Under the pieces are notes generated by a model that was not told where the DNA came from, did no database searches, and saw only the letters and a program-made list of their open reading frames with translations. The position numbers and the translations under genes are program-made. A stretch of DNA of 64,000 bases, taken from JBCCDY01 sp039030555 (GTDB lineage Bacteria > Bacteroidota > Bacteroidia > Cytophagales > Cyclobacteriaceae). Each line of letters begins with the position of its first letter. Within the stretch, counting starts at the first letter, position 1. Below, piece by piece: positions 9,362 to 18,226 of this stretch. The stretch spans positions 89,044 through 153,043 of the forward strand of contig JBCCDY010000012.1 in the NCBI GenBank assembly GCA_039030555.1. The letters are read 5' to 3'.

Positions 9362-9680
9362 TTTTATTTTCTTGCTCCGGGAAATTGGTAAAAAGTATTT
9401 CATAACTACCTGAAATGTTCTTTTTGAAACTTTCAGGAAGCTTATCCCAAATCAGAACATCAACCAAAATTGGGATATTTGATTCTTGAATAGCCGTTTT
9501 AAAGTCTATAAATTCTTCTTGGTCAATATCATTTTCAGACTTAACTACTAAGTCAAGGTCACTGGCCTTATGGGCATCACCTTTAACCCTACTGCCGTAA
9601 GCTATTAATTGCACTTTTGAAGTAAAGTACTTATTAGCCAAACTAGCGAGTAAATCTTTGTCACAAGCCCTGATTATCAT
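9351..9680 (-). CDS. MNT-type minimal nucleotidyltransferase antitoxin
   Basis: A 109-residue minimal nucleotidyltransferase. It shows the GSx10DxD motif: Gly29-Ser30, then Asp41 and Asp43 (YGSRVKGDAHKASDLDLVV). Proteins of this type (MntA) pair with HEPN toxins and can inactivate them by adding AMP to a tyrosine. The gene overlaps the 3' end of the upstream HEPN gene by 20 bp, the usual arrangement for translational coupling. The pair lies between feo and ferritin without any visible iron box. Confidence 0.87.
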   Translation of the reverse strand: MIIRACDKDLLASLANKYFTSKVQLIAYGSRVKGDAHKASDLDLVVKSENDIDQEEFIDFKTAIQESNIPILVDVLIWDKLPESFKKNISGSYEILFTNFPEQENKITL

Positions 9681-10095
9681 TTAGTCTTTTTATATGAATG
9701 ATCAACTGATTGGCGTCCAGAATGAACTGCGGCAGCAATTTCAAAGTTTGTTCGGCAAATTCAATTCCATAGTCATGAGAGGTTTGGTTTCGATTATCAC
9801 GATAGTTTAACCACCTCTCACATTCTTCTAGGGAAATAATGCTATGCTTAGCGGAATGTCTAAAAATATCTTTGAAGAATAATTGATCGGCCTTCTTAGT
9901 TGAAGAAAAATATGGTTTTAAACATTTTTTCAAAAGCTTACCCGCTTGCTCAATAATAATCTCAAATTCTTTGATACATGCTGAGCGATATAAATCATAG
10001 TGAATATCGTCTTTTTTGGATTGAAGTAAATACTCTAAAGCCTTTTCAAGTGCCTGGATACATCTTTTTAGATAAGCAATATCAATTACTTCCAT
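9661..10095 (-). CDS. HEPN-domain toxin (HI0074/HepT-like)
   Basis: A 144-residue all-helical HEPN protein, the partner of the downstream nucleotidyltransferase. The catalytic RX4-6H motif of HEPN RNases is present as Arg102-NQTS-His107, followed by DYG, which carries a Tyr that could be the AMPylation target. Members of the HI0074 group were first described as nucleotidyltransferase substrate-binding proteins and are now seen as the toxin half of type VII HEPN/MNT systems. Activity here is inferred from the motif and the pairing. Confidence 0.85.
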   Translation of the reverse strand: MEVIDIAYLKRCIQALEKALEYLLQSKKDDIHYDLYRSACIKEFEIIIEQAGKLLKKCLKPYFSSTKKADQLFFKDIFRHSAKHSIISLEECERWLNYRDNRNQTSHDYGIEFAEQTLKLLPQFILDANQLIIHIKRLNDNQGL

Positions 10096-10120
10096 TCAAA
10101 TAACAGCTTATTTTATCTAA

Positions 10121-10157
10121 GAAAATAAAAAAGGTGAACAGTTAAAACCATCCACCT
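10121..10157 (-). terminator. Probable terminator after ferritin
   Basis: On the minus strand a 7-bp stem (AGGTGGA with TTCACCT, one G-U pair) closes a loop of about 12 bases and runs into TTTTTTATTTT. It lies 27 bp after the ferritin stop codon. Confidence 0.55.
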
Positions 10158-10183
10158 CTTCTTCGCTTAAATATTATTGTTTG

Positions 10184-10723
10184 TTAAGCAGCGTGGTCTC
10201 CACCCTCGTATTTCACGTCAAGAACCCTCTCTTCTACCATACCCAAACCTATTTTATCTTCTCCAAGAAGATCGAAAAGTTCTAAGGTTCTTCTGGCCAC
10301 ATACTCTTCTTCTATTTGTTCCTGAACGAACCATCTCATGAATTCTTCAGTTGCAATATCTCCTTCATTACGGCAAACCCTTACTACTTCGTGGATGGCG
10401 TCCGTTACAGATATTTCCATCTCCAGTGATTTTTCAAATACACTTCTCAAAGTTTCAAATTCATGTAGAGAATCGGAAACAGCGGGTGAAACTGCATTAC
10501 ATTCCATATCCGTTAAATAATGGAATAATTTAAGCTGGTGATCACGCTCTCCATTAGATTGCCTAAAAAAGAATTCCGCTGAATTGTCATAACCATTTAT
10601 ATCACACCAGGCAGCCATAGCGAGATAAGCAGCAGATGATTGAGCCTCAATTTTCACTTGCTTATTAAGTATATCTACAACGTTTTCTTTCAAAACGCTA
10701 TGTCTTCTCAGTATATCTTTCAT
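10184..10723 (-). CDS. ftnA: Non-heme ferritin
   Basis: A 179-residue iron-storage protein that forms a 24-mer and oxidises Fe(II) for mineral storage. The ferroxidase ligands align with those of E. coli FtnA at a constant offset of nine: Glu26, Glu59, His62, Glu103, Gln136 and Glu139 (EAQSSAAYLAMA, NGERDHQLKLF, EEFMRWFVQEQIEEE). There is no heme-binding Met of bacterioferritin. It is the storage counterpart to the uptake systems around it. No palindrome of the uptake type is seen upstream, which fits storage genes not being switched on by iron loss. Confidence 0.95.
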   Translation of the reverse strand: MKDILRRHSVLKENVVDILNKQVKIEAQSSAAYLAMAAWCDINGYDNSAEFFFRQSNGERDHQLKLFHYLTDMECNAVSPAVSDSLHEFETLRSVFEKSLEMEISVTDAIHEVVRVCRNEGDIATEEFMRWFVQEQIEEEYVARRTLELFDLLGEDKIGLGMVEERVLDVKYEGGDHAA

Positions 10724-10814
10724 AATTATAATTTTAGTGAAGATAACACCACACCCATTATTTAGGTTTACAAATGACCTGAAGAACAGTAATTTGTATT
10801 TGGTCTAAATTGAC

Positions 10815-11174
10815 TTAGTCAATATTTCGTACAAGAGTCTTATGAATCAGACTATTAAGCTCGAGCATGGTAAAACTACCGTAAAGCAATTCTCTGAGTT
10901 CAAGAATTTCATGAATTGAAAAGGCAAAAAAACGATCGCAATGTGGCATATTGATCAATTCAATATCTGGTGATTTACTGGAAAGTAAAGAAACAATATT
11001 GATTTGGTTCAACTTACGCTTGAAAGCCATTAACTGACATAATCTGAAGAAAATCTCATCTCCGTCAAAATTCAGGATAAAAAGTTCGGACCTATCATCT
11101 TGTATAAGCTTTGCATGCTCTGTTTCAAAAACGATATGTTGATCTGATAAGCTGTTTATCACAGTTTTGGGCAT
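10815..11174 (-). CDS. Uncharacterised 119-aa protein of the iron island
   Basis: A 119-residue soluble protein with no recognised motif. It has alternating beta (ELFILNFDGDEIFFRL) and helical segments (IHEILELRELLYG) and no signal peptide. Its start lies inside the upstream 52-codon Cys-rich gene, overlapping it by 16 bp in another frame, so both are one unit under the composite iron element at 11326-11438. Length and the strand/helix order loosely resemble the 108-aa protein at 31556-31882, which has the same type of promoter; homology is only a guess. Confidence 0.7.
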   Translation of the reverse strand: MPKTVINSLSDQHIVFETEHAKLIQDDRSELFILNFDGDEIFFRLCQLMAFKRKLNQINIVSLLSSKSPDIELINMPHCDRFFAFSIHEILELRELLYGSFTMLELNSLIHKTLVRNID

Positions 11175-11317
11175 TTCTTACAGTGTCTTTTCCCTTTCTT
11201 AGTATACTTTTTACAGCATTTCTTAAAAACGCATTCATCTAACGAAAACATGGTGTCTCTGGTATCTTGAACTGATGATTCCGTTTCCTCTTCGAGACTA
11301 AAAAATTGTTCATTCAT
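11159..11317 (-). CDS. Small Cys/Lys-rich protein, iron-regulated candidate
   Basis: A 52-residue protein with an acidic N-terminal half (SLEEETESSVQD) and a basic C-terminal half with five of its six Cys (CVFKKCCKKY, HCKKCP). The Cys spacing suggests metal or Fe-S binding, or nucleic-acid contact through the Lys clusters. The ATG at 11317 lies eight bases after the Fur-like palindrome, giving a very short leader. It is the first gene of the unit and overlaps the 119-aa gene. I know no function for this type of protein. Confidence 0.72.
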   Translation of the reverse strand: MNEQFFSLEEETESSVQDTRDTMFSLDECVFKKCCKKYTKKGKRHCKKCPKL

Positions 11318-11325
11318 TGTCTTTA

Positions 11326-11438
11326 TTTAGATTAATTCTAAACAGTACAAATATGGGATGTGCAAGGGCTTTTAGCAATACCTATATTGGTGATTTTTAT
11401 ATCCCTATAGTTAGGGTTGATATCACTATAAATAGTGA
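11326..11438 (-). promoter_or_regulatory. Composite iron control element, copy A
   Basis: Palindrome TTTAGAnnnnnTCTAAA at 11326-11342; -7-like octamer CATATTTG (minus strand) at 11348-11355; dyad 1 at 11379-11393 (TACCTA/TGGTGA), dyad 2 at 11402-11417 (TCCCTA/TAGGGT), dyad 3 at 11423-11438 (TCACTA/TAGTGA). Dyad centres are 52, 75.5 and 96.5 bp from the palindrome centre. It drives the 52-aa and 119-aa genes. Confidence 0.78.
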
Positions 11439-11496
11439 TATCAGTATTAAATATTCCTCGACAAATCAAATCAGAATAAGACTAATAATATGTACG

Positions 11497-13980
11497 CTAA
11501 AAGGTCATATCCAAAGTAATATTCCACGTTCTTCCGAGGGCTGGGATAATTCCTGGCCCCGGATAGCCAGTGGCCCTCCTTGTAAAATAAGCTTCATCAA
11601 GAAGGTTATTAAGGCTAGAATGTATTTCGATGAATTTATTCACTTTGTAGTTTACAGAGAAGTCTAGTACAAAGTAGGCAGGAATAGTGCCTACTACCCC
11701 AATGATATCTATGGATGGATCTTGATTGGCTGCATCTGAAAACTGCTCTGATACATATGTGGCTTGCAAAGAACTTGAAAACTTCTTGTATCCATAACTT
11801 AATCCGCTTTTGATGTTAAGGGTTGGCAATTCCTCTATTCGATTACCAGAACTTACAACAGCTCCCACTGCTTCATTAATGCGCTGATACCTACCAAAAT
11901 TTAGCGATCCATTATAAAAAACGGAAACCTTATAATCAGATCCAGGTGAAAGAATATCTGCTAAATCTACTTCACCAAATAGTTCAAAACCAGCAATTGT
12001 GGCATCTCCAATATTGGTTCTAAATCGTCCCAGTATGCCAATTTCATCATCACCAAGAATTTCCCTGTCCCTATTTAGCCTCACCTGGGTCTCTCCTATT
12101 CGATCATTGTATCGTATTAAAAACACATTGGCTTCATAATGAAAAGGACTTCCATCTTTCAGTTTACGAAAACCAATATCAAAACTTTGCCCCTGCTCAT
12201 CTTTAATATCAGAGTCCACTAGCTGTGCAGGAGCTTCAATCTGTACATCAGTAAAATTAATAGCCCTATAGTTTGCAGTAGCATTGAGATAAATTTCAAA
12301 ACTATTGTTGAACTTCTTAGAAACTCCCAGCCCCCATAAAAAGACCTGTCGCCTATTTTCTATATTGCTTTCTTCACTTTCAAGCTCTACATCAAAGAGA
12401 GTGCGTTGTACTGCTCTATTTGAAATTCCATTGGCCTCCGTGCTAATGTATTCATAACGAAATCCGGGCACAATACTCAGACTTTCAGAAAGCCTGAAAA
12501 TGGTTTCGCCAAATAGTGCAAAATTCAAATTAGGAAAATCAAAATTAGAAGTGGTCCTACCTGCTATCAATGTATCAATAGCATTAAAGTTTGCATCTGA
12601 ACCCTCAGAACCAATGGCCTGAATAAAAGTGGTAGTCCCACGATAAATCCGTGTACCTAACAGAACCTCACTCTTCTGCCCATTAAATCCATTGAAGTCA
12701 AAAGTAACTCTGGTTTCATTACCAATATTTAAAAAATCTCCATCCTGAAGGTCTCTGTTAGGTTCCTCAAGATCAATATTGGGGGTTTCGAGGGATCCTA
12801 AAGAAGTTCGTCGCGCATCTAGTCCAAATGTGCGGCTGTAAAGTTTAAGCTTTTGTGTGATTTCATACTCTAAAAGAACGGCTGCCAAGTTCCATCTTAC
12901 GCGAAAATATCCTCTATCTCTATTAGAAAATCTTGGATTTTCTTCGAATTGACTGATATTGAGTCCCCCAGGCTGTTCAGAGAGGTAGGAAGACCTGGTA
13001 TATTCAAGTCTTATATTAAACTTTGGGTTTAATTCATATTCCAGTCCTAGAAATGCATTGTGAAAATCAAATCCTGTATTTTGCCTCCAGCCATCTCCTC
13101 GCTTATAATTATAATAGGAGTAATAATTTAGCTTTCCAACTTGGCCACCAATGCTATTGAACGTACTGAAAAAGTTGAATGCCCCGTAGGTATTTTGAGT
13201 GTTAAATTCAAAGGGTTTTTCTCTATTACCCTCTTTCAATTTAAAATTAACAAGTCCCCCAAACTGGGTACCATACTGTAATGCACCGGCACCTCGTACA
13301 ATTTCTATTTCGTCAACGGCCTGTAGAGAAGGTGAATAATAGCTTTCCGGATAACCTAAGGCATCAGCACTAATGTCATATCCGTTTTGTCGTACATTAA
13401 AATTGGTAGAACGGCGAGGGCTAAGACCTCTTCCGCCTATATCGAGTTGAATACCTGCATCATCACTTTCCCAGATATTCAGACTGGGTACTCTCGCATA
13501 AGCCTGACGAGCATTGTTTGCAGCCTTATTGCCAACTAGTTGGGAGATGTTGATAATTTCATTTTTCTTGGCTTCATACAATACCCCATCCTGTATTCCT
13601 TTGAGGGATTTTATGCCAAGTACCTCTTCTTCTCCTTCGACAACGACTTGATCAAGTTCAACTATCTTTTCCTTAACAGAAATGATTCGGGGAGAGGTTT
13701 GTCCAGCTTTTACGGCAATTTTTTCCGAATAAGTTTCATAATTCAGGGTCTGTACAAATAACGTATAAGTCCCTTCAGTTTTTAGTTCAAATGTAAAAAT
13801 TCCATTTTCGTCGGTTAGAGTCAGTTTTTTTAGTTCCAACAGCTGAACCGGTACTTCTACAGCAGGTTTTCCTTTGAAATCTTCAAGTTTACCTTGAAAA
13901 ACGAACTTTTCCTGCGCCCTAACCAGGTGAATGGTAAGGAAAAAAATAAGCATTGATATGATTGTAGAGAACTTATTCAT
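11497..13980 (-). CDS. TonB-dependent receptor, ferric-chelate (FecA-like) type
   Basis: An 827-residue outer-membrane receptor. A signal peptide (cut after RAQ, about residue 23) is followed by a carboxypeptidase-like beta-sandwich (about 27-105), a plug domain (about 130-250, with RGAGALQYGTQFGGLVNF) and a 22-strand barrel ending in aromatic WNITLDMTF. The plug resembles Fe(III)-dicitrate receptors of the phylum. It is the last gene of the DUF4856/imelysin/HTTM operon and overlaps the HTTM stop by 4 bp. Substrate is inferred as an iron chelate from the context. Confidence 0.9.
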   Translation of the reverse strand: MNKFSTIISMLIFFLTIHLVRAQEKFVFQGKLEDFKGKPAVEVPVQLLELKKLTLTDENGIFTFELKTEGTYTLFVQTLNYETYSEKIAVKAGQTSPRIISVKEKIVELDQVVVEGEEEVLGIKSLKGIQDGVLYEAKKNEIINISQLVGNKAANNARQAYARVPSLNIWESDDAGIQLDIGGRGLSPRRSTNFNVRQNGYDISADALGYPESYYSPSLQAVDEIEIVRGAGALQYGTQFGGLVNFKLKEGNREKPFEFNTQNTYGAFNFFSTFNSIGGQVGKLNYYSYYNYKRGDGWRQNTGFDFHNAFLGLEYELNPKFNIRLEYTRSSYLSEQPGGLNISQFEENPRFSNRDRGYFRVRWNLAAVLLEYEITQKLKLYSRTFGLDARRTSLGSLETPNIDLEEPNRDLQDGDFLNIGNETRVTFDFNGFNGQKSEVLLGTRIYRGTTTFIQAIGSEGSDANFNAIDTLIAGRTTSNFDFPNLNFALFGETIFRLSESLSIVPGFRYEYISTEANGISNRAVQRTLFDVELESEESNIENRRQVFLWGLGVSKKFNNSFEIYLNATANYRAINFTDVQIEAPAQLVDSDIKDEQGQSFDIGFRKLKDGSPFHYEANVFLIRYNDRIGETQVRLNRDREILGDDEIGILGRFRTNIGDATIAGFELFGEVDLADILSPGSDYKVSVFYNGSLNFGRYQRINEAVGAVVSSGNRIEELPTLNIKSGLSYGYKKFSSSLQATYVSEQFSDAANQDPSIDIIGVVGTIPAYFVLDFSVNYKVNKFIEIHSSLNNLLDEAYFTRRATGYPGPGIIPALGRTWNITLDMTF

Positions 13981-15332
13981 TGGTCGAATGATAGAATCCA
14001 GTTTTTATTTCGAAAAGGATCGTCCAGCAAATATGCATTGATCTCAGGATCTGTGAAAGGTTTGCTTCTCCTTCCATTTAAAGATACTCTACTGTATACA
14101 TATACTTCAGGTTCGTAATGCTTTTGGTTTTTGAACTCATCGCCTACATGATGCACAAACTGTAAAATCATATCCGGTTGAGTGCTCATTTCCTTTTGTT
14201 GAAATCTGGTAAGATACTGATCCTGGTCGACTTCATACTGAAGCTGAGTTTTAGGGTCGCGAACGACGATATGTGTCAACCCGCTTTTTTCCATGAGCAT
14301 TACTCTCCAGGAGAATCGATAACCTCTTTCATGCCAAAATAGATGACCTCCATATTGAAGATATCTCAAAGGCAGATACAATTGAATGAGTAGATAACCA
14401 ATTAAAAAGAGCTCTGCTACTGTTTTTCCTGTGCCTGCGGGTTGGGTAAAACCTACATTTTTCTGCTCCTTAAAGACCATATTTCTTCCTCCCCATTTTT
14501 TAAGCGCACCAATCAATTTTTCATGCCAGCTTGCTGAAAAAAAGATCAGTGTAGAGGTCATCATGATGTAGGGAAACATACCTATCCTTGGAAACAGGAT
14601 ATAAGTAAGTACATGGAAAATAATTACGGCTATGTACGCTAAAGACCTTGTCTTTTTGATCCAAAGAAAAATCCATATGGTAAGGTCGTATAAACACCCC
14701 AGCCAGCTAAACAAAAATGCCAGCCATGAAAGGTGCAGCCATCTTCCGATGATGGGTAGTGAGTAACGGCCTGGAAGCCAGGTAGCCATAGGTTGGGCAT
14801 GAAAAAGCCAGTCTGAGTTGACCTTAGCCAGTCCCGCAAAAAAGTAGACAATGGACAATTGAAGTTTGAAAATTTGGATCTGCCAGGCTGGACAAGTAAG
14901 GCGTTTGAGCTTCGGCCTAAAATATACATCCAATGAAAAATAGCGATTGGCCGAAGTGAAGCAAAGGAGAAAAGACAGGAGACAAACCAGATAATAATGA
15001 TTCAAATAGAAGGTTTTGTCAAGAAGTTCAAAATAAGTGAATATCAAAAAAAATAAAACAGTGCTAACCCTAAAAAACAGTCCCAGCATGATCCCTAGTG
15101 TACTTAAGACCATGATCATGAATAGCGTATATATCCCTGTGCTTCCTATGGGCGCTATTCCTTGGACAAAAGGAAAATAAAAATCCGGATCCAGGTAGAG
15201 CGTATCAATCCAGCCGTAGTACGCGTAGCGTAGCGACGCATAAAACATCAAAATGCCAAAGACAACCCGAAAGGTCACCAATGGCATTATGGAATGTTCT
15301 TCGAAGAAGAACTTTGATATGGTTTTTATCAA
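13977..15332 (-). CDS. HTTM (VKGC-like) multi-pass membrane protein
   Basis: A 451-residue protein with an N-terminal HTTM domain of several helices and the family phrase LLDKTFYLNHYYL near residue 105. A C-terminal periplasmic part contains HERGYRFSWRVMLMEKSG, the segment shared with vitamin-K-dependent gamma-carboxylase relatives. Genuine carboxylation is unproven in bacteria. It lies between imelysin and a TonB receptor, with 15 bp to the former and a 4-bp overlap with the latter. The neighbourhood implies a role in envelope iron handling, perhaps modifying a partner protein. Confidence 0.85.
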   Translation of the reverse strand: MIKTISKFFFEEHSIMPLVTFRVVFGILMFYASLRYAYYGWIDTLYLDPDFYFPFVQGIAPIGSTGIYTLFMIMVLSTLGIMLGLFFRVSTVLFFLIFTYFELLDKTFYLNHYYLVCLLSFLLCFTSANRYFSLDVYFRPKLKRLTCPAWQIQIFKLQLSIVYFFAGLAKVNSDWLFHAQPMATWLPGRYSLPIIGRWLHLSWLAFLFSWLGCLYDLTIWIFLWIKKTRSLAYIAVIIFHVLTYILFPRIGMFPYIMMTSTLIFFSASWHEKLIGALKKWGGRNMVFKEQKNVGFTQPAGTGKTVAELFLIGYLLIQLYLPLRYLQYGGHLFWHERGYRFSWRVMLMEKSGLTHIVVRDPKTQLQYEVDQDQYLTRFQQKEMSTQPDMILQFVHHVGDEFKNQKHYEPEVYVYSRVSLNGRRSKPFTDPEINAYLLDDPFRNKNWILSFDQ

Positions 15333-15347
15333 GGCAAAGTAGCGATA

Positions 15348-16514
15348 TCAATCCCCATCATTCATCATATCTTCGTCTTGCACATTAAGTAGCGCAAATA
15401 TATCTCCTTTGAACAAGGTTACCATTGCCTGAACAGCGTCGAATAACTCGGCGTCTCGCGGACTACCAGACAGCTCTGTATCGCCCAAAATTGTATTTCT
15501 ACTGGACAGCTCCGACAAAATCAATTCAAATTGATCATCGATAAGATCATCCACAGCCTGGTCTCTGGTCGCCAGGAGGTCATCATAACCCTGACCGTTT
15601 CCTCCAGTATATAAACGCTGCAACTCTTCTACGGACGCCTGTGCTAAAGATAAGGTAAAACTTTCATTTCCATCAAAAGCCGCCCGGTTTACTGCTTCGA
15701 TTAACTCGGGATTGACATCTCCGGGCGAATCAAATGGGCCAGAAAGACCAATTGGAAACCCTACTTTAGCCTCCCGTACATTTTCTTCCCAGTATAGAAT
15801 ACTCGCATTCAACTGAGTACTTATGGAAGAGCCTTGTGCAGTACCTGCATTAATAATAAAAACATCACGAAAGTCATTCCAGTCTACTAACAAATCAGAA
15901 GCTTCAGAAGAAAGAAAATTCACCAAAGCAACCAGGAATGATAAACGATTCTCATCTTCCGTGAAATAACCTAACCCATCTTCCGGGCCATACAGCATAA
16001 AATCCAATGCCGGAAAACCGGTAGCTCTTATTTGATTTGTAGATGTAAAATCAAAAGACTGATTAGCAATAAACGTCTCTAGTAGTGCTTCGTCAACTGG
16101 GAATTGATTGGATCGAAAAACCAGCAAAGTATTCGCCGTTTCGAAATAGTCGTGTAAGGCAATACGCTGATATGCCAAATAAGCATTGCTAAAGCCATCT
16201 CTGACGGCATCCAGGTTCTCTTGCGTTGTTGAACCATTGAAAGCATTCACTGCTGATAAAAATGCTGTCATTTGTACCTGATAATTTTCAGAAGCAGGGA
16301 TGATGATACTATCAATTTGATTGACCAGTAGTAAATCAAATTCATTAGCCGGAGGTGTCGTCGAAGTAGTATCTTCGTCGTCCATCATATCGTTCGGTTC
16401 TACAGGAAGTGGTTCTTCACTGCTTCCGCAAGCGTTTATCAATACTATACAAACCACTAAGGCGAACAGTGATGTTCGCCTTAGTCTATAATAAATTTCT
16501 GATGCTCTAAACAT
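15348..16514 (-). CDS. Imelysin-family lipoprotein
   Basis: A 388-residue lipoprotein: lipobox INAC (Cys29), an acidic linker (DMMDDEDTT), then two helical bundle halves of the imelysin (peptidase M75-like, EfeO/IrpA) fold. Recognisable parts are NAYLAYQRIALHDYF, ATGFPALDFMLYGPEDG and GFPIGLSGPFDSP. The family GxHxxE motif of true EfeO proteins is not seen; the corresponding place reads GFPALDFMLYG, as in the iron-regulated imelysins of Bacteroidota. A surface or periplasmic iron-binding role is inferred from the operon. Confidence 0.88.
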   Translation of the reverse strand: MFRASEIYYRLRRTSLFALVVCIVLINACGSSEEPLPVEPNDMMDDEDTTSTTPPANEFDLLLVNQIDSIIIPASENYQVQMTAFLSAVNAFNGSTTQENLDAVRDGFSNAYLAYQRIALHDYFETANTLLVFRSNQFPVDEALLETFIANQSFDFTSTNQIRATGFPALDFMLYGPEDGLGYFTEDENRLSFLVALVNFLSSEASDLLVDWNDFRDVFIINAGTAQGSSISTQLNASILYWEENVREAKVGFPIGLSGPFDSPGDVNPELIEAVNRAAFDGNESFTLSLAQASVEELQRLYTGGNGQGYDDLLATRDQAVDDLIDDQFELILSELSSRNTILGDTELSGSPRDAELFDAVQAMVTLFKGDIFALLNVQDEDMMNDGD

Positions 16515-16535
16515 CTTTATAAATCATTTAAATTA

Positions 16536-18164
16536 TTAGTTATTCATCTGGAAATCGATGTCTGCAAAACCCGGGAAGTACTGATCCAAGGCATTTTCTG
16601 CATCACTGATTTGATCATCAGTGATCTCCCAAAGGTTGATATCATAAATTTCATCCAGCAATCCACCTGGCGCCCATCCAAATTCTACCAGCACAAGATC
16701 AATAACGTCATTAGATGCTAACTGCCTCGGTTGTGGATTTTCCTGCAATCCGTTATCAGGATCAGTATAGGAAAGTGCATATATCCAACTTAGTGCCTGA
16801 GATAAGTTATGCACTCGATCTACACTACCTTCAGGAGAAGCTGCTGCCGCATCCAGGAAGTGAAATATGGTTGCTGCTAACGTAGCCTGCGCATATAAAA
16901 TCACGTCACGACGTGCTGTAAAATACACTTCATTATTGGTAATGGTATCCTGAGGCAGGACATCCACCTCTCCGGCTTTTAATGCTGATCTTCCGATAAT
17001 AAAGGCATTGATCATTCGCTCTGCAAGGTTCACACCAAACGCAGCTTCTACCTCGTCTCCAAATTGAAAGGCTAATTCTGCAATGAATTCCCCACCACCA
17101 TCTGGTAAAGACGCATTGGGGTAAGAATCATCAGTAATACCGAAGTAACCGAAAGATTCATCAAAACCATGCTGTCGTTCTGTTCCCTCCTCTTCAAAAG
17201 GATTATCGTCATTACTTGCCTGTCTTGCGTTTCCACCATTTGTGAGTGGACCCGATAGTTGAGGGCGTAAGTAATCATCTGTTATTTGATCGTAGAACAC
17301 ACCTCCTATCACAAGATTGACCAGTGCCGTATTCAACTCTAAACCATTTGCCGTAAAATGTCCCTGACCACCGGTGTAGGTCGCAAAGCCTGCAGTACCG
17401 TTACTAGGCGTCACAGCGAAATTTTCACTTGTTTCTTCCAGAGAGTCTGCCAATGCTACAACCAAGTCTGATTGTATGGTGTTTCCTTCGTCGAATCTAA
17501 CCTCGTCAATTTTGGTTTCAAAATCAGGGCTGCCTTCCGTCACTAAGTTCACAACAAATCCATCAGCAAATGCTTCTTCTGCTTCTATCTGAGGTATCAT
17601 CGCGTTTAGTTGTGCCCTTCTAGAAATCTGACCGCTAAAAGCGATAGGAGCAAAAACATCCGCTGTATCATAAAAATCAGGGATCTCAAAGACCTCACCA
17701 TTTTCATCGATCAAATCCGGAATGACGATGAGAGATAGCGGACTTTGTAAGAAACCTGTACCAATTGGAGTTGCGGTTACTGGATTCGGGTCGCCTTCTT
17801 CTACGTTAATGGTTACTGAAGCTTCTGCTGTATCGCCGTTGTTATCGGTACCCATGAAAGTAAGTGTTACCTGCCCTTCCAAAGAAGGTGTAAAAGTAAC
17901 AGTTGCTGCACCTCCGGGGCTGCCCACACCAATACTTGTTACTGTAGATGTTCCTGCATTATCGGGTGAAACACTTACGGAGTTAGAAGCATAACCCGCT
18001 GGCGATGCCACAGAAAATGTTATTGCTATTGGTTCATTGAGGGTAGCTGTTATTGTATTACTCCCAACAAGAGTAATATTTATTGAATCAAATGATATGG
18101 AATCATCGTCACTACAAGAAAGTGCTATTCCAAGAAATGCCAGACAGGTTAAAAATCGTTTCAT
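16536..18164 (-). CDS. DUF4856 lipoprotein with N-terminal Ig-like domain
   Basis: A 542-residue lipoprotein. I choose the ATG at 18164 because it gives a clean SPII signal (MKRFLTCLAFLGIALSC); an in-frame ATG at 18209 adds 15 residues. Residues about 25-115 form a bacterial Ig/cadherin-like sandwich. The rest is DUF4856 (VTATPIGTGFLQSPL onwards, with GQGHFTANGLELNTALVNLVIGG in part). It is the first gene of the imelysin/HTTM/receptor operon, 62 bp after the palindrome of copy B. Function is unknown; by context a surface component of iron capture. Confidence 0.85.
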   Translation of the reverse strand: MKRFLTCLAFLGIALSCSDDDSISFDSINITLVGSNTITATLNEPIAITFSVASPAGYASNSVSVSPDNAGTSTVTSIGVGSPGGAATVTFTPSLEGQVTLTFMGTDNNGDTAEASVTINVEEGDPNPVTATPIGTGFLQSPLSLIVIPDLIDENGEVFEIPDFYDTADVFAPIAFSGQISRRAQLNAMIPQIEAEEAFADGFVVNLVTEGSPDFETKIDEVRFDEGNTIQSDLVVALADSLEETSENFAVTPSNGTAGFATYTGGQGHFTANGLELNTALVNLVIGGVFYDQITDDYLRPQLSGPLTNGGNARQASNDDNPFEEEGTERQHGFDESFGYFGITDDSYPNASLPDGGGEFIAELAFQFGDEVEAAFGVNLAERMINAFIIGRSALKAGEVDVLPQDTITNNEVYFTARRDVILYAQATLAATIFHFLDAAAASPEGSVDRVHNLSQALSWIYALSYTDPDNGLQENPQPRQLASNDVIDLVLVEFGWAPGGLLDEIYDINLWEITDDQISDAENALDQYFPGFADIDFQMNN

Positions 18165-18226
18165 ATTAGTTTGAAATATTATACTCGTGAGTGCTTTAAT
18201 TTTACTCAATTGTTATTTTGTTTTTA

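Noticed and set aside
11317..11667. 116-codon plus-strand frame across the copy A element and the receptor 3' end
   Set aside because: It would read through the palindrome and dyads and into an antisense receptor end; the regulatory structure explains the sequence better.
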